A DNA stretch of 64,000 nt, from contig NZ_JAUSRB010000001.1 of NCBI RefSeq assembly GCF_030811595.1, forward strand, positions 1,612,001-1,676,000. The letters run 5' to 3'. This document shows, in pieces, positions 17,958 to 26,797 of the stretch. This stretch comes from Streptosporangium brasiliense (GTDB lineage: Bacteria; Actinomycetota; Actinomycetes; Streptosporangiales; Streptosporangiaceae). Numbering within the stretch: position 1 is the first letter of the stretch; the number at the start of each line of letters is the position of its first letter. Both the position numbers and the translations under genes were made by a program. The notes below the pieces were generated by a model, which had not been told where the DNA came from, ran no database searches, and saw nothing but the letters and a program-made list of their open reading frames with translations.

Positions 17958-19343
17958 CTACCCGTGCTGAGTGGCAGGTGGGGGCAGGGCTCGCACCCGC
18001 TCGCGCAGATCCCGCACCCCCGCACCGCCAGAACTCCCCAGGGCTGCTGTGAGCGCATCCAGCCGGGCGCGGGCAGTAGAGCGGAGCCGCTCGGCCGGAA
18101 CCCGCTCCAGGACATCCAACGCCCGGGCGGCGGCGTCCCCCGGCTGCACCTCAGCCTCAGCCTGCGCCACCACCAGCGTGGCCGCCGCCCAGCCTGGCGT
18201 GTAGGCGACACAGGACGCTGCTGACGAGCTGGCCCGGACCAGGGCCCGATCGGAGCGGCCGAGCGCCAGCCACGCCTCCGCCTCATGCAGCGCGAGCTCC
18301 GCGGCGTCGAAGCCGAACCGCCCCGGCGCCCCGCCGGCGGGATCAGCCGCCAGCGCAGCCGTTGCCTCGGTCAAGGCATGCTCGGTGTCGGCAGCACGGC
18401 CGAGCCGCGCCAGGGTTGGCAGCATCGCCCACCCCGCAGCCTGCGCATGGCCGAGCTGGCCGACAGCATGAGCGGCGCTGGCCTCAGCGTGACGCAGGGC
18501 CGCGGGGAGGTCGCCGCGGGCTCGGGCGACCATGCTCTGCGCGCCGTAGGCCCACGCGATCAGCTGGGCGTCGCCGACATGCTCTCCGAACGATGCGGCG
18601 ACGGCCAGGTGAGCGCGGGCGCCGCTGTGGTCGGCCAGGTGGAAAGCCAAGTTCCCGAGCAGCGCTGACAGCCAGCCAGCCGCGCGCCGCAGCTCGGCGC
18701 CGATCGTGGCGTTGACTGGTGCGGCCAGGGCGTCGCCGAGCAGGCCGCGGGCGGCGTGCACCTCGTCAAACAGGTGTGCGGGCACGTGGCGGGAGTAGTT
18801 GAGCGCGTAGTGCTCGACAGCAGCCTCGGCCAGTTCCACCACCGCAGGGCTGCCATACGGATTGTCGAGCAGGGCCAGGCGGAGGGATTCTCGGACGGCG
18901 GGCAGTCCTGCTGCGGTCATCTCTACTCCAGGGACTATCAGCGGGGCCGTCTGCTGACCATAACCGCCGAGGTCGGCCCCGCACACGCAGCGTGGCCTCA
19001 GGCCGAGCTGATCCAACCCGGCACCGTAGGCGCGGGCGAGCATCCCGGCGTACTCCGGGCCAGGCCGATCGGGGCCGTGCTCGAAGCGGCACAACATCGC
19101 CTCCGACAGGGCCGGCGGTCTCAGCCCGTCAGCAAGGTAGAGGTCGGCGACTTGGGTGACGGCCTGGCCACGGGACCAGCCCAGCGCCAGACGCCACGCC
19201 TCCAGCGGCGACAGCTCCGGCAGGGTACTGCGCATGACGGTGACGATCCGCTCCAGCGATGCCCCGTCCCGCTGCCCCTTGATGCGGATGGTGGCTGCCT
19301 CACGTTGGATCTGTGCCCGCCGTGATCTGGTGATCTGCCCCAT
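17958..19343 (-). CDS. XRE-type regulator with TPR-like domain
   Basis: A 461-residue protein. The first 130 residues hold a divergent helix-turn-helix region (SPLEAWRLALGWSRGQAVTQ; ALSEAMLCRFEHG) typical of large actinobacterial XRE proteins. The remaining Ala-rich helical repeats (about 170-440) are TPR-like and probably bind a peptide or partner protein. The start has GGAGG 8 nt upstream. It is divergent from the Cys-tailed protein and kinase genes and probably regulates them. Similar regulators occur next to small metabolic or kinase genes in Streptomyces; the specific target is unproven. Confidence 0.8.
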   Translation of the reverse strand: MGQITRSRRAQIQREAATIRIKGQRDGASLERIVTVMRSTLPELSPLEAWRLALGWSRGQAVTQVADLYLADGLRPPALSEAMLCRFEHGPDRPGPEYAGMLARAYGAGLDQLGLRPRCVCGADLGGYGQQTAPLIVPGVEMTAAGLPAVRESLRLALLDNPYGSPAVVELAEAAVEHYALNYSRHVPAHLFDEVHAARGLLGDALAAPVNATIGAELRRAAGWLSALLGNLAFHLADHSGARAHLAVAASFGEHVGDAQLIAWAYGAQSMVARARGDLPAALRHAEASAAHAVGQLGHAQAAGWAMLPTLARLGRAADTEHALTEATAALAADPAGGAPGRFGFDAAELALHEAEAWLALGRSDRALVRASSSAASCVAYTPGWAAATLVVAQAEAEVQPGDAAARALDVLERVPAERLRSTARARLDALTAALGSSGGAGVRDLRERVRALPPPATQHG

Positions 19344-19441
19344 GAGGGGACCTCCGCACTCGCGAACGCCAGCACAAGCACCGTAACCGCATCAGTACTT
19401 ACCGTGCAGCCCATCCGAGCGTGATTGACACCGACCCTCAA

Positions 19442-19463
19442 TGCCGGGCACCCCACTCCGGCA
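19442..19463. promoter_or_regulatory. Inverted repeat in the XRE divergent promoter region
   Basis: TGCCGG and CCGGCA are a perfect 6-bp inverted repeat with a 10-nt spacer, 11 nt after a TTGACA hexamer (19425-19430) in the 209-nt divergent region. It is a candidate operator for the XRE protein. Confidence 0.35.
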
Positions 19464-19552
19464 ATGACAGCACCCCAAGGCCAGGGCCACCGTGAGAGCA
19501 CAGGCAAGCGACGTGGCCCCCGGGCCACGTCGTCACCAGAGAAGGGACCGCG

Positions 19553-20015
19553 ATGACCATCACCGCAGAACGCCCCACCACCGCCGCCCCCCCGTACGCT
19601 CATCAGCGCCGAGCTGTTCGGCCGGCTCGCCGCGCGGATCCGCGTCGACCACCCCGAGCACGCGGACATCGCCGAGCCGATCATGGGGCAGGTGCTGGCG
19701 TTCCTCGCCGCATGCGCCGCTCGGCCGGACGCCCGCCTCGCCCCGTCCGAGCTCGTCGACCTCGGCTGGCATGCGTTCGTGCTCCACACCCGCGAGTACG
19801 CCGAGTTCTGCGAGCACGTCGCGGGCCGGTTCATCCACCACCGCCCCGAGGACCCCGGCCAGCCCAGCACCGGATCGACCGCGGCGGCCACCGTCGCCGT
19901 CATGCGGGAGCTCGGCCTGCCCGTCATCAACGACCTGTGGCCGGCCAAGGCCGACTGCTCCAGCCAGAAGTGCAGCCAGTGCCACGCAGGCTGCACCGAC
20001 AGCCCGGTCAAGTAG
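19553..20015 (+). pseudogene. Small Cys-tailed protein, frameshifted in a C7 tract
   Basis: The start (MTITAERPTTAAP, good ribosome-binding site AGAAGGGA) and the body (LISAELFGRLAARIRVDH onward) are in different frames. They join if the C7 run near 19587-19593 had six Cs. The restored protein of about 154 residues has SELVDLGWHAFVLHTREYAE, FIHH, and a Cys-rich tail CSSQKCSQCHAGC. Similar proteins occur in actinomycetes and are sometimes labelled glycine-rich-domain proteins; I am not certain of the family. The gene is either phase-variable, truly broken, or affected by a sequencing error. Confidence 0.7.
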
Positions 20016-20043
20016 CAGGTCACCCAGGTAGGAGCGGCGTACA

Positions 20044-20943
20044 GTGCGAGACGTGACCGGATACCGATGGGACGACCTCCCCGCCGAGGTGCACGACGCG
20101 ATCGCAGCCGAGTGCGGCCCGATCCGGCACACCACCTCACTGCCCGGAGGTCTCACCGCCGGCGCCGCCGTCCGCCTGGACACGATCCGCGAGCCGGTGT
20201 TCGTCAAAGCCCTGCCCGCGGATTCACCGTCCGCGCCGCTCTACCAGCGCGAGCGCCTCGTAGGCGCTGTACTACCTGAGGGTGTGCCCGCTCCGCGCAT
20301 GCTGTGGAGCGGGCACACCGCAGACTGGGTGGCGCTCGCCTTCAAACACGTCGACACCGAGCGGGACGTCGATCTCTCCCCCGATTCACAGGACGTGGCC
20401 GACGTCATCGACATCGTCCGTGTTCTGGGCGAGCAGCTCACCCCGAACCCGGCCGGCGAGGTGCCGCCCGTCGCCGACAACGTGGCGTTCCTGGCCCGCC
20501 GTGCCGACGCGCTTCTCGCCGCTCCGCCCGCCGACCTGCAGAGCCTGCCCGCCTACCGGGCCGCCCGGGCGGGCCTGGACCTCGACAGGCTGACTGGCGA
20601 CACGCTGCTGCACGCCGATTTTCATGAGGGCAACCTCCTCGCCACCACCAGCGGCGTGCGGCTCATCGACTGGGGGCTTGCTTGTCAGGGCGCCGCCTGG
20701 GTCGAGACCGCCCTCCTGATCCCCCGGCTGATCCTCGCCGGCCACACCCCGGCTGAGGCTGAGCGGCTGGCCGAGCAGGTGCCCGCGTGGAAGAGTGCCC
20801 CCGAGCCCGTCGTGACCGGCCTGGCGGCTGTGTGGTCGCTGTTCCGCGAGTTCGTCGCCCGCCGCGGTCCTGAGCCGATCCGCGCGTCCCGTGCCCGCGC
20901 TGCTGCGGCTGGCCGGGCGTGGGTGGAGTACCGCACCGGCTGA
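20044..20943 (+). CDS. APH/choline-kinase-fold phosphotransferase
   Basis: Kinase-like protein of 299 residues. The catalytic loop is LLHADFHEGNLL (the Brenner motif H-x-D-x-x-x-x-N) and the metal-binding Asp is in LIDWGLA. The N-lobe has the invariant Lys in VFVKAL. The fold phosphorylates small molecules (aminoglycosides, choline, sugars); the substrate here is unknown, and drug resistance should not be assumed. The GTG start has AGGAG upstream. It follows the Cys-tailed gene by 28 nt in one operon, divergent from the XRE regulator. Confidence 0.88.
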   Translation: MRDVTGYRWDDLPAEVHDAIAAECGPIRHTTSLPGGLTAGAAVRLDTIREPVFVKALPADSPSAPLYQRERLVGAVLPEGVPAPRMLWSGHTADWVALAFKHVDTERDVDLSPDSQDVADVIDIVRVLGEQLTPNPAGEVPPVADNVAFLARRADALLAAPPADLQSLPAYRAARAGLDLDRLTGDTLLHADFHEGNLLATTSGVRLIDWGLACQGAAWVETALLIPRLILAGHTPAEAERLAEQVPAWKSAPEPVVTGLAAVWSLFREFVARRGPEPIRASRARAAAAGRAWVEYRTG

Positions 20944-20966
20944 GCGAAGGCCAGGCAACGCGAAAA

Positions 20967-21004
20967 GAGCCCCCACCCACCTCCGAAGAGGCGAGCAGGG
21001 GCTC
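20967..21004. terminator. Terminator after the APH-like gene
   Basis: GAGCCCC (20967-20973) pairs with GGGGCTC (20998-21004). It is preceded by AACGCGAAA, the same lead-in seen before the terminator at 17891, which hints at a shared origin of these modules. Confidence 0.6.
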
Positions 21005-21041
21005 GACGGGCTTCCGCACGCCCCATGCGCCCAATGTGAGG

Positions 21042-21329
21042 CTACAGGCTGGATAAGGGCCGGTCAGAGTGCAGACCCTGGCCGGCGCCCGACCGGTAGA
21101 CGGGCACCTTCGTGCTGCCGAGCAGCACGCCGGCGATCGGCCACCGCCGCTGCAGCGTGGACACAACCACCTGGTAGAGGGCGACGCAGACACCGCAGAG
21201 CGCCTGGATGAGGTTGGGCTGCAGTGGACAGCGTCCATCGGCTGAGCCCAGATGCGGTAGAAGGTGCCTGTTCTGGACGTGGGAGACAGGCGCTGACCGG
21301 GTTGCGTCCAGCCAGAACGGGCTAGTCAC
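21042..21329 (-). CDS. Hypothetical protein (95 aa)
   Basis: Starts at a GTG overlapping the upstream stop as GTGA, which supports translation. The middle has ALCGVCVALYQVVVSTLQRR, a cysteine-containing hydrophobic helix, then PIAGVLLGSTKVPVYRSG. No family is recognised. The coding case rests on the overlap and the sensible composition, so confidence is moderate. Confidence 0.45.
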   Translation of the reverse strand: MTSPFWLDATRSAPVSHVQNRHLLPHLGSADGRCPLQPNLIQALCGVCVALYQVVVSTLQRRWPIAGVLLGSTKVPVYRSGAGQGLHSDRPLSSL

Positions 21330-21457
21330 TGAGGAGTGGATGTTGTAGACGGCAGGAGCGCGGCCAGGGGAGTGCCCGCGGCGGGTGCGGGCTTCGCTGC
21401 CCTGCGGGTGCGCCGGGGGCGGGCGGCGTGGATGTCGACGATGTTGGTTTCGGACAT
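21326..21457 (-). CDS. Small basic protein (43 aa)
   Basis: Starts MSETNIVDIHAARPRRTRRA with a strong AAGGAGCCC ribosome-binding site; the rest is Ala/Pro-rich. Short openings of this kind (NIVDIHAARPRR) resemble N-termini of actinobacterial mobile-element proteins, so it may be a truncated member. It is coupled to the following ORF by a GTGA overlap. Confidence 0.55.
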   Translation of the reverse strand: MSETNIVDIHAARPRRTRRAAKPAPAAGTPLAALLPSTTSTPQ

Positions 21458-21554
21458 GTGGAGGGCTCCTTGTCGTGGGCGGCAGCCATCGAGCGACCTG
21501 CCAGGAGGAGGCCGATCATTGGCTCAATCACCTACGTCCAAAGCGCAGGAAGAT

Positions 21555-21628
21555 CTCATGGAGTGGTTTCCGGGCTGTTCGGCCTGCTTTGACCAGCCGC
21601 TATAAGCGGGCTGTCAGAGGATTCGAAC
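21555..21628 (+). repeat. 74-bp repeat, copy B (micro-ORF plus hairpins)
   Basis: 92% identical to 13432-13505. The alternative pairings are retained: GGCTGTTC with GACCAGCC (one mismatch), or CAGCC(G)GCT with AGCGGGCTG (one bulge). A further stem AGAGGAT/ATCCTCT overlaps its 3' end (21617-21646). It lies in the leader of the htrA-like gene. Confidence 0.85.
21558..21605 (+). CDS. 15-residue micro-ORF, copy B
   Basis: Encodes MEWFPGCSACFDQPL, preceded by CAGGAAGA as a plausible ribosome-binding site. It begins 186 nt before htrA and could act as a leader peptide for it. See copy A for the substitution pattern that argues for coding. Confidence 0.5.
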   Translation: MEWFPGCSACFDQPL

Positions 21629-21743
21629 AACCGAGATCATCCTCTTAACCTGCGCTTACGCGCGCTGAGGCATCGTTTCAGTCACCGGGAGGACCGGTCG
21701 CCGCCCGGCAACCCACGGGCGGACGCAGGAGTTGGGGGAAGAC

Positions 21744-23060
21744 ATGGATCCGAACAAGAATGAGCAGGGCGGCACCCCGGCCGAGACGACCCCCGGCAAC
21801 GACGGCTGGACTCAGTTCGGCAAGGTGCCGCCGCGTGCGGGAGAGTACGCCCCGGGCGGGGAGGCCGGGCCGGAGCCGACGCTGATCCACCCGGTGCCGG
21901 GACCGTACGCGGCCGAGGCGCCGCCCGCGATCCCCGCGCAGCGGCTCCCGCTCACCGCCGCGCAGAAGCTGGGCGCGGGGCTGGCACTGGCCGCGATGGC
22001 CGTCGGCGGCGGGGTGGCGGGGGCCTTCGCCATGGCCTCCTTCGGCGGCACCACCACCACGATCGGCTCCTCCACCAGCCCGGTCGTCAGCCAGGTCAGC
22101 AACGTGACCACGGTCGCCGACGTCGCCAAGGCCGTCCAGCCCGCGGTGGTGTCCATCCAGGTCAAGACCGCCAACGGGGGCGGCGAGGGGTCCGGCGTGG
22201 TGCTGTCGGCCGACGGCCTGATCCTGACCAACAACCACGTGGTGGAGGCCGGCGGGCTGGGCCAGGGCGCCCAGGTGAGCGTCAAGTTCAGCGACGGCAA
22301 GTCGGCCACCGCCAAGGTCGTCGGCACCGACCCCGCCACCGACCTCGCGGTCATCCGGGCCGAAGGCGTCTCCGGCCTCACCGCGGCCTCGATCGGCGAC
22401 AGCGACCGGCTCAAGGTGGGCGACTCCGTGCTCGCCATCGGCAGCCCGCTCGGCCTGTCCGGCTCGGTCACCGCCGGGATCGTCAGCGCGCTGAACCGCA
22501 CGCTGACCGTCGGCGGACAGCAGCAGCAACAGCTCCCGCCCGGCTGGGGCGGCGGGCAGCAGGGCGGCAGCGCGCCCACCGCCATCGGCGGCGCCATCCA
22601 GACCGATGCGGCGATCAACCCGGGCAACTCCGGCGGCGCGCTGGTCAACGCCTCCGGGGAGCTGGTCGGCATCAACACCGCCATCGCCACCAACGGCGGC
22701 GAGGGCAACATCGGCGTCGGCTTCGCCATCCCGATCAACACCGCCAAGCAGGTCGCCCAGCAGCTCATCGACAAGGGCAAGGTCACCCACGCCTTCCTCG
22801 GCGTGAACCTCGCCCCCGTCACCGGCGACGCGGGCGGAGCCCTGGTCAGCCAGGTGGTCGAGGACAGCCCCGCCGCCCGGGCCGGGATCAAGCAGGGCGA
22901 CCTGATCACCAAGATCAACGAAACCGTGGTCGAGGACGGCACCACCGTGGTCGGCGCGGTCCGCGGCTTCAAGCCGGGGCAGAAGGTGACCGTCACCTAC
23001 GTCCGCGACGGCCAGACCCAGACCGCCACGGTGACCCTCGTCGAGAAGGCCGGGGAGTAG
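21744..23060 (+). CDS. HtrA/DegP-like trypsin-fold serine protease with PDZ domain
   Basis: Membrane-anchored serine protease of 438 residues. The order is a Pro/Gly-rich cytoplasmic N-terminus (1-68), one TM helix (about 70-95), a trypsin-like domain with the triad His in NNHVV, Asp in TDLAVIR and Ser in NPGNSGGALV, and a C-terminal PDZ domain (from about 350). A glutamine-rich loop (GGQQQQQLPPGWGGG) is inserted before the Ser motif. The family handles misfolded envelope proteins. The ATG at 21744 has GGGGGAAG upstream. A strong terminator follows. Confidence 0.95.
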   Translation: MDPNKNEQGGTPAETTPGNDGWTQFGKVPPRAGEYAPGGEAGPEPTLIHPVPGPYAAEAPPAIPAQRLPLTAAQKLGAGLALAAMAVGGGVAGAFAMASFGGTTTTIGSSTSPVVSQVSNVTTVADVAKAVQPAVVSIQVKTANGGGEGSGVVLSADGLILTNNHVVEAGGLGQGAQVSVKFSDGKSATAKVVGTDPATDLAVIRAEGVSGLTAASIGDSDRLKVGDSVLAIGSPLGLSGSVTAGIVSALNRTLTVGGQQQQQLPPGWGGGQQGGSAPTAIGGAIQTDAAINPGNSGGALVNASGELVGINTAIATNGGEGNIGVGFAIPINTAKQVAQQLIDKGKVTHAFLGVNLAPVTGDAGGALVSQVVEDSPAARAGIKQGDLITKINETVVEDGTTVVGAVRGFKPGQKVTVTYVRDGQTQTATVTLVEKAGE

Positions 23061-23071
23061 TCTTCACAGAC

Positions 23072-23112
23072 GGATGTGCCGCCGGGGTCGCTGCGGACCC
23101 GGCGGCACATCC
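23072..23112 (+). terminator. Intrinsic terminator after htrA
   Basis: GGATGTGCCGCCGGG pairs perfectly with CCCGGCGGCACATCC (15 bp, 11-nt loop), followed by TTTTC. Confidence 0.92.
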
Positions 23113-23375
23113 TTTTCGGACCCGGTGGCGTGCCTTCGGACCGGGTGGCGTGTCGTGGCGCGGGGCCGGGCCGGGCGTGAGCCGGTCGGCGGCCGCCGAG
23201 CCCCGCTGCTCGATCGGCGCTGCTCGATCGGCCGGAGCGTCTCCTCGGGGCTGAGCGCCCGTCCGTCGGCGCCGCCGGGATCTCCTCGGAATCGCGGCGG
23301 GGCCCGGTTGCCCGGACCATCTGGCCCGGACGGCGGACCCCGTCGCGCCGTCGCGCGACTCCCGGCTGTCCGGGA
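23113..23375. other. Non-coding stretch with short tandem repeats
   Basis: No gene is seen between the htrA terminator and the cydC stop. It holds two near-identical 20-bp units (23115-23134 and 23135-23154, beginning TTCGGACC) and a doubled 14-bp unit, GCTGCTCGATCGGC, around 23205-23232. Confidence 0.6.
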
Positions 23376-25055
23376 CTACCGCCGGGCCACCAGCGCCTCC
23401 GAGCGCCACAGGTCGCGGTAGTAGCCGGGGGCCTCCACCAGCTCCGCGTGGGTGCCCCGCTGGACCACCGAGCCGTTCTCCAGCACCACGATCTCGTCCA
23501 CCTGCTCCAGCCCGCGCAGGCGGTGGGTGACCAGCAGCGTCGTGTGGCCGTGGGTGGCGTCCAGCAGGTCGGCCATGAGCGCGTCGGCGGTCTCCTCGTC
23601 CAGCGCCTCGGCGGGCTCGTCCAGCAGCAGCACCGGCGGGTCGTTCAACAGGGCTCGGGCCAGGGCCAGCCGCTGCAGCTGCCCCCCGGACACCGTCCGC
23701 CCGTCCTCGCCGAGCACGGTGTCCCAGCCGGTCCGCTCCACCCACCGCTCCAGCCGGGCCCGCCGTACGGCCTCCGCCAGCGCGTCCTCGTCGGCCTCGG
23801 GGCCGGCCAGCCGCAGGTTGTCCCGCAACGACGCCTGGAACACGTAGGGGTCCTGGGTCAGCCCCGTCATCATCCGCCGGGCGTCGTCGGCCGACAGCTC
23901 CCCGATCTCCACCCCGCTCAGCCGGATCGTGCCGGACTCGGGCTCGACCAGGCGCATCAGGGCCGACAGCAGGGTGCTCTTGCCGGCCCCGCTGGGGCCG
24001 ACCAGGGCGACGCGGCGGCCGGGGGTGAGGGTGAGGCTGACGCCGTTGAGGGCGGGGGCGCGGCCGGGGCCGTGCCGGACCACCAGGTTGTCGACCTCGA
24101 CGGTCGGCGGGCCGTCGGGGACGGCGGCGGGAGCAGCGGGCTCGGTCACGGCGGGCGGGGTCGCGCGGACCTCCCGCAGCCGGCGGAGGGCGGCCAGCAC
24201 CCCGGTCAGCCGCTCTCCGGCGGCGGCCATCGGCAGCACCGGCTCGAACGACACCAGCGAGGTCAGCGCGAGCACCGCCGTGGCGACCGCGCCCGCTCCG
24301 GCGTCGCGGGCGACCAGGACGACCGCCAGCACGGTCAGGCCCTGGGTGAGCGCGCCCAGCGCGGTGGCCACCGCGTTCGCCCGGGCCTGCCGGCGCTCCA
24401 GCGCGGCCAGCCGGGCGTCGGCCTCGGCGCAGGCCGCCAGTGCCCGGTCGCCGGCCCCGTAGGCGGCCAGGTCGGCCGAGCCGTGCACCAGGTCGGCGAC
24501 CCGGGCGGCCAGGTCGGCCCGGGCGGGCGCGATCCGCGCCGACCAGCGCCGGGCGGCGGCGGCCGCGCCGGCCGGGATCAGCACCCCGGCCACCACCAGC
24601 CCGGCCAGCAGCGCCAGCGCCGCCGCCGGGAGCAGGAACAGCGCGATCACGACCGCGGCCACGCCGGTGACCAGCGCCGCGACCGCCGGCAGCAGGCAGC
24701 GGACCAGCAGGTCCTGCGCCGCGTCGGTGTCGTCGACCATCCGGCTGAGCAGGTCGGCCCCCCGGTGGTTCAGCGGACCGGCCGGGACGAGCGCCTCATA
24801 CAGCCGCTCCCGGGTCGTGGCCTGGGCGCGCAGCGCCACCTCGTGCCCGGCCAGGCGCTCGCCGTAGCGGAAGACGCCCTTGCTCGTCGCGAACGCCCGG
24901 ACCCCGACGATCGCCACGCTCAGCGCCGCCAGCGGGGGCTGCTCGGCGGCCCTGGTGATCAACCATGCCGCCGACCCGATCAGCCCGAGCCCGGCCAGCT
25001 CGGCCGCCGCCCCCGCCCCGGCGGCCAGCGCCAGCCGTCCATCCATCCGCTTCAC
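23376..25055 (-). CDS. cydC: CydC subunit of the heterodimeric ABC exporter for cytochrome bd assembly
   Basis: A 559-residue half-transporter: a six-helix membrane domain (about 1-300), then a nucleotide-binding domain with Walker A GPSGAGKST near 352, signature VSGGQLQR near 453, and Walker B VLLLDEPAEAL. With CydD it exports cysteine or glutathione (or haem, by recent proposals) needed for bd oxidase maturation. The GTG start overlaps the cydD stop as GTGA, so expression is coupled. Terminal gene of cydABDC. Confidence 0.92.
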   Translation of the reverse strand: MKRMDGRLALAAGAGAAAELAGLGLIGSAAWLITRAAEQPPLAALSVAIVGVRAFATSKGVFRYGERLAGHEVALRAQATTRERLYEALVPAGPLNHRGADLLSRMVDDTDAAQDLLVRCLLPAVAALVTGVAAVVIALFLLPAAALALLAGLVVAGVLIPAGAAAAARRWSARIAPARADLAARVADLVHGSADLAAYGAGDRALAACAEADARLAALERRQARANAVATALGALTQGLTVLAVVLVARDAGAGAVATAVLALTSLVSFEPVLPMAAAGERLTGVLAALRRLREVRATPPAVTEPAAPAAVPDGPPTVEVDNLVVRHGPGRAPALNGVSLTLTPGRRVALVGPSGAGKSTLLSALMRLVEPESGTIRLSGVEIGELSADDARRMMTGLTQDPYVFQASLRDNLRLAGPEADEDALAEAVRRARLERWVERTGWDTVLGEDGRTVSGGQLQRLALARALLNDPPVLLLDEPAEALDEETADALMADLLDATHGHTTLLVTHRLRGLEQVDEIVVLENGSVVQRGTHAELVEAPGYYRDLWRSEALVARR

Positions 25056-26779
25056 AGGGACCTCCCGGTCTTCTCCGCAGGAACGGCGCCGCCGGCCGGG
25101 CCGGGTCCCCGGGCGGCTGCCCGGTCGGACACCACACGGCCGTCGGAGATCCGGATCACCCGGTCGGCCAGGTCGATCATCGCGGGCCGGTGGGCCACGA
25201 TCACGGAGGTGCGGCCGTCGGCGAGGTCGCGGGTGGCGGTCACGACCGCGCCCTCGCTGCGGCCGTCGAGCCGGGCGGTGGGCTCGTCGAGCAGCAGGAC
25301 GTCGGTCGACGGGCGGCAGAAGGCGCGGGCGAGCGCGACCCGCTGCCGCTGCCCGGCCGACAGGTCCGCGCCGCGCTCGCCGAGCACCGTGTCGTATCCC
25401 TCCGGCAGCGCCCGCACGAACTCGTCGGCGTGCGCGGCCCGTGCCGCCGCCTCGATCTGGCCGGCCGTCGCGCCGGGGGCGCCGAGCCCGATGTTGTCGG
25501 CCACCGAGGTGGCGAACAGGTGGGGGCGCTGCGGCACGAACGCCAGCCGCCCGCGCCACCGGTCGAGGTCGGTGAGCTCGACGCCGTCGATCAGGACCCG
25601 GCCGGCGGCGGGGGTGACGAAGCCGAGCAGCAGGTGGAGCAGCGTGCTCTTGCCCGCGCCGCTCTCGCCGACCAGCGCGACCCGCTCGCCGGGCGCGATC
25701 ACCAGCGAGACGTCCTCCAGCGCGGCCTCCTCCCGGCCGGGGTAGCGCACGGTGACGTTCTCCAGCCGGATCTCCGGCGCGGCACCCGGGTCCGTGCCCG
25801 GGTCCGTGCCCGCCGAGGGCGTCCGCCCGTCCCGCGCCGGGGGCTCCGCCTGCCCGTCCAGTACGGCGAAGGCCTGGTCGGCCGCCGCGACCCCCTCCAT
25901 CGCCGCGTGGAACTTGTTGCCCATGTTGCGCAGCGGTAGGTATGCCTCGGGGGCGAGCAGCAGCACCAGCAGCGCGGTCGACAGGTCGAGCGACCCGGAC
26001 AGCAGCCGCAGCCCCACCGGCACGGCGACCAGCGCCAGCGACAGCGAGGCGGCCAGCTCCAGCACCAGCGACGACAGGAACGCCACCCGCAGCGTGCGCA
26101 TCGTCGCGGTGCGGTGGGCGTCGGCGACCTGCCGGATCACCCCGGTCTGGAAGTGGGCCCGGCCGAAGGCGCGCAGCGTGGGCAGGCCCCGGACCACGTC
26201 GAGGAAGTGGCCGCCGAGGCGGGCCAGGGCCCGCCACTGCCGTTCGGTGACGGCCTTGGTGTGCATGCCGACCAGCGCGCCGAAGATCGGGATGAGCGGC
26301 AGCGTGACCAGCACGATCACCGCGCTGGCCAGGTCGGCGACGGACAGCCGGACGAGCACGGCGATCGGCACGGCTCCCGCGACCGCGACCGACGGGAGGT
26401 ATCCCGACAGGTAGGGGTCGAGGGCGTCCAGGCCCCGGCCGGTCAGCGTCACCAGCTCGCCGGAGCGGTGCGAGGCCAGCCGGGCCGGGCCCAGCTCCTG
26501 CAGCCGCGACAGCAGCCGGTGACGCAGCGCGGACTTCACGCCGGTGGTCGTACGGCCGGCGGCGACGCCCTGCAGCAGGCCCAGCGCCGCCCGGACGCCG
26601 ACGACCAGCGCCAAGAGGACCAGGGCCGAGGCCGCGAACCGCCCGGACAGCACACCCGCCAGCAGTTCCGCCTGGACCAGGACGAGCAGGCCGGCGACGA
26701 CCGCGGCGGCCAGGCAGAGGGCGAGGTGACGGCGGACGGCACGTTCGCTCCGGGCGAGCCGTAGGAGATCCTTGTGCAT
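25052..26779 (-). CDS. cydD: CydD subunit of the cytochrome bd assembly ABC exporter
   Basis: A 575-residue half-transporter: membrane domain (about 1-310) and NBD with Walker A GESGAGKST near 371, signature LSAGQRQRVAL near 474 (the second Gly of LSGGQ is Ala), and Walker B VLLLDEPTARL. It lies 18 nt after cydB. In many actinomycetes CydD and CydC are one fused protein; here they are separate with a 4-nt overlap. Confidence 0.92.
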   Translation of the reverse strand: MHKDLLRLARSERAVRRHLALCLAAAVVAGLLVLVQAELLAGVLSGRFAASALVLLALVVGVRAALGLLQGVAAGRTTTGVKSALRHRLLSRLQELGPARLASHRSGELVTLTGRGLDALDPYLSGYLPSVAVAGAVPIAVLVRLSVADLASAVIVLVTLPLIPIFGALVGMHTKAVTERQWRALARLGGHFLDVVRGLPTLRAFGRAHFQTGVIRQVADAHRTATMRTLRVAFLSSLVLELAASLSLALVAVPVGLRLLSGSLDLSTALLVLLLAPEAYLPLRNMGNKFHAAMEGVAAADQAFAVLDGQAEPPARDGRTPSAGTDPGTDPGAAPEIRLENVTVRYPGREEAALEDVSLVIAPGERVALVGESGAGKSTLLHLLLGFVTPAAGRVLIDGVELTDLDRWRGRLAFVPQRPHLFATSVADNIGLGAPGATAGQIEAAARAAHADEFVRALPEGYDTVLGERGADLSAGQRQRVALARAFCRPSTDVLLLDEPTARLDGRSEGAVVTATRDLADGRTSVIVAHRPAMIDLADRVIRISDGRVVSDRAAARGPGPAGGAVPAEKTGRSL

Positions 26780-26797
26780 GCGAACCTTTGAAAAGCC

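Noticed and set aside
20044-20943. Aminoglycoside-resistance gene
   Set aside because: The kinase fold is shared with many metabolic kinases and no subgroup-specific motif could be verified.
13705-21628. Integrative conjugative element (pSAM2/AICE type)
   Set aside because: A GntR regulator and tiny ORFs fit, but there is no integrase, excisionase, replication or FtsK-type transfer gene.
23448-25745. Long plus-strand open frame across cydC and cydD
   Set aside because: Arg/Gln/Gly-rich shadow of two well-supported ABC transporter genes.
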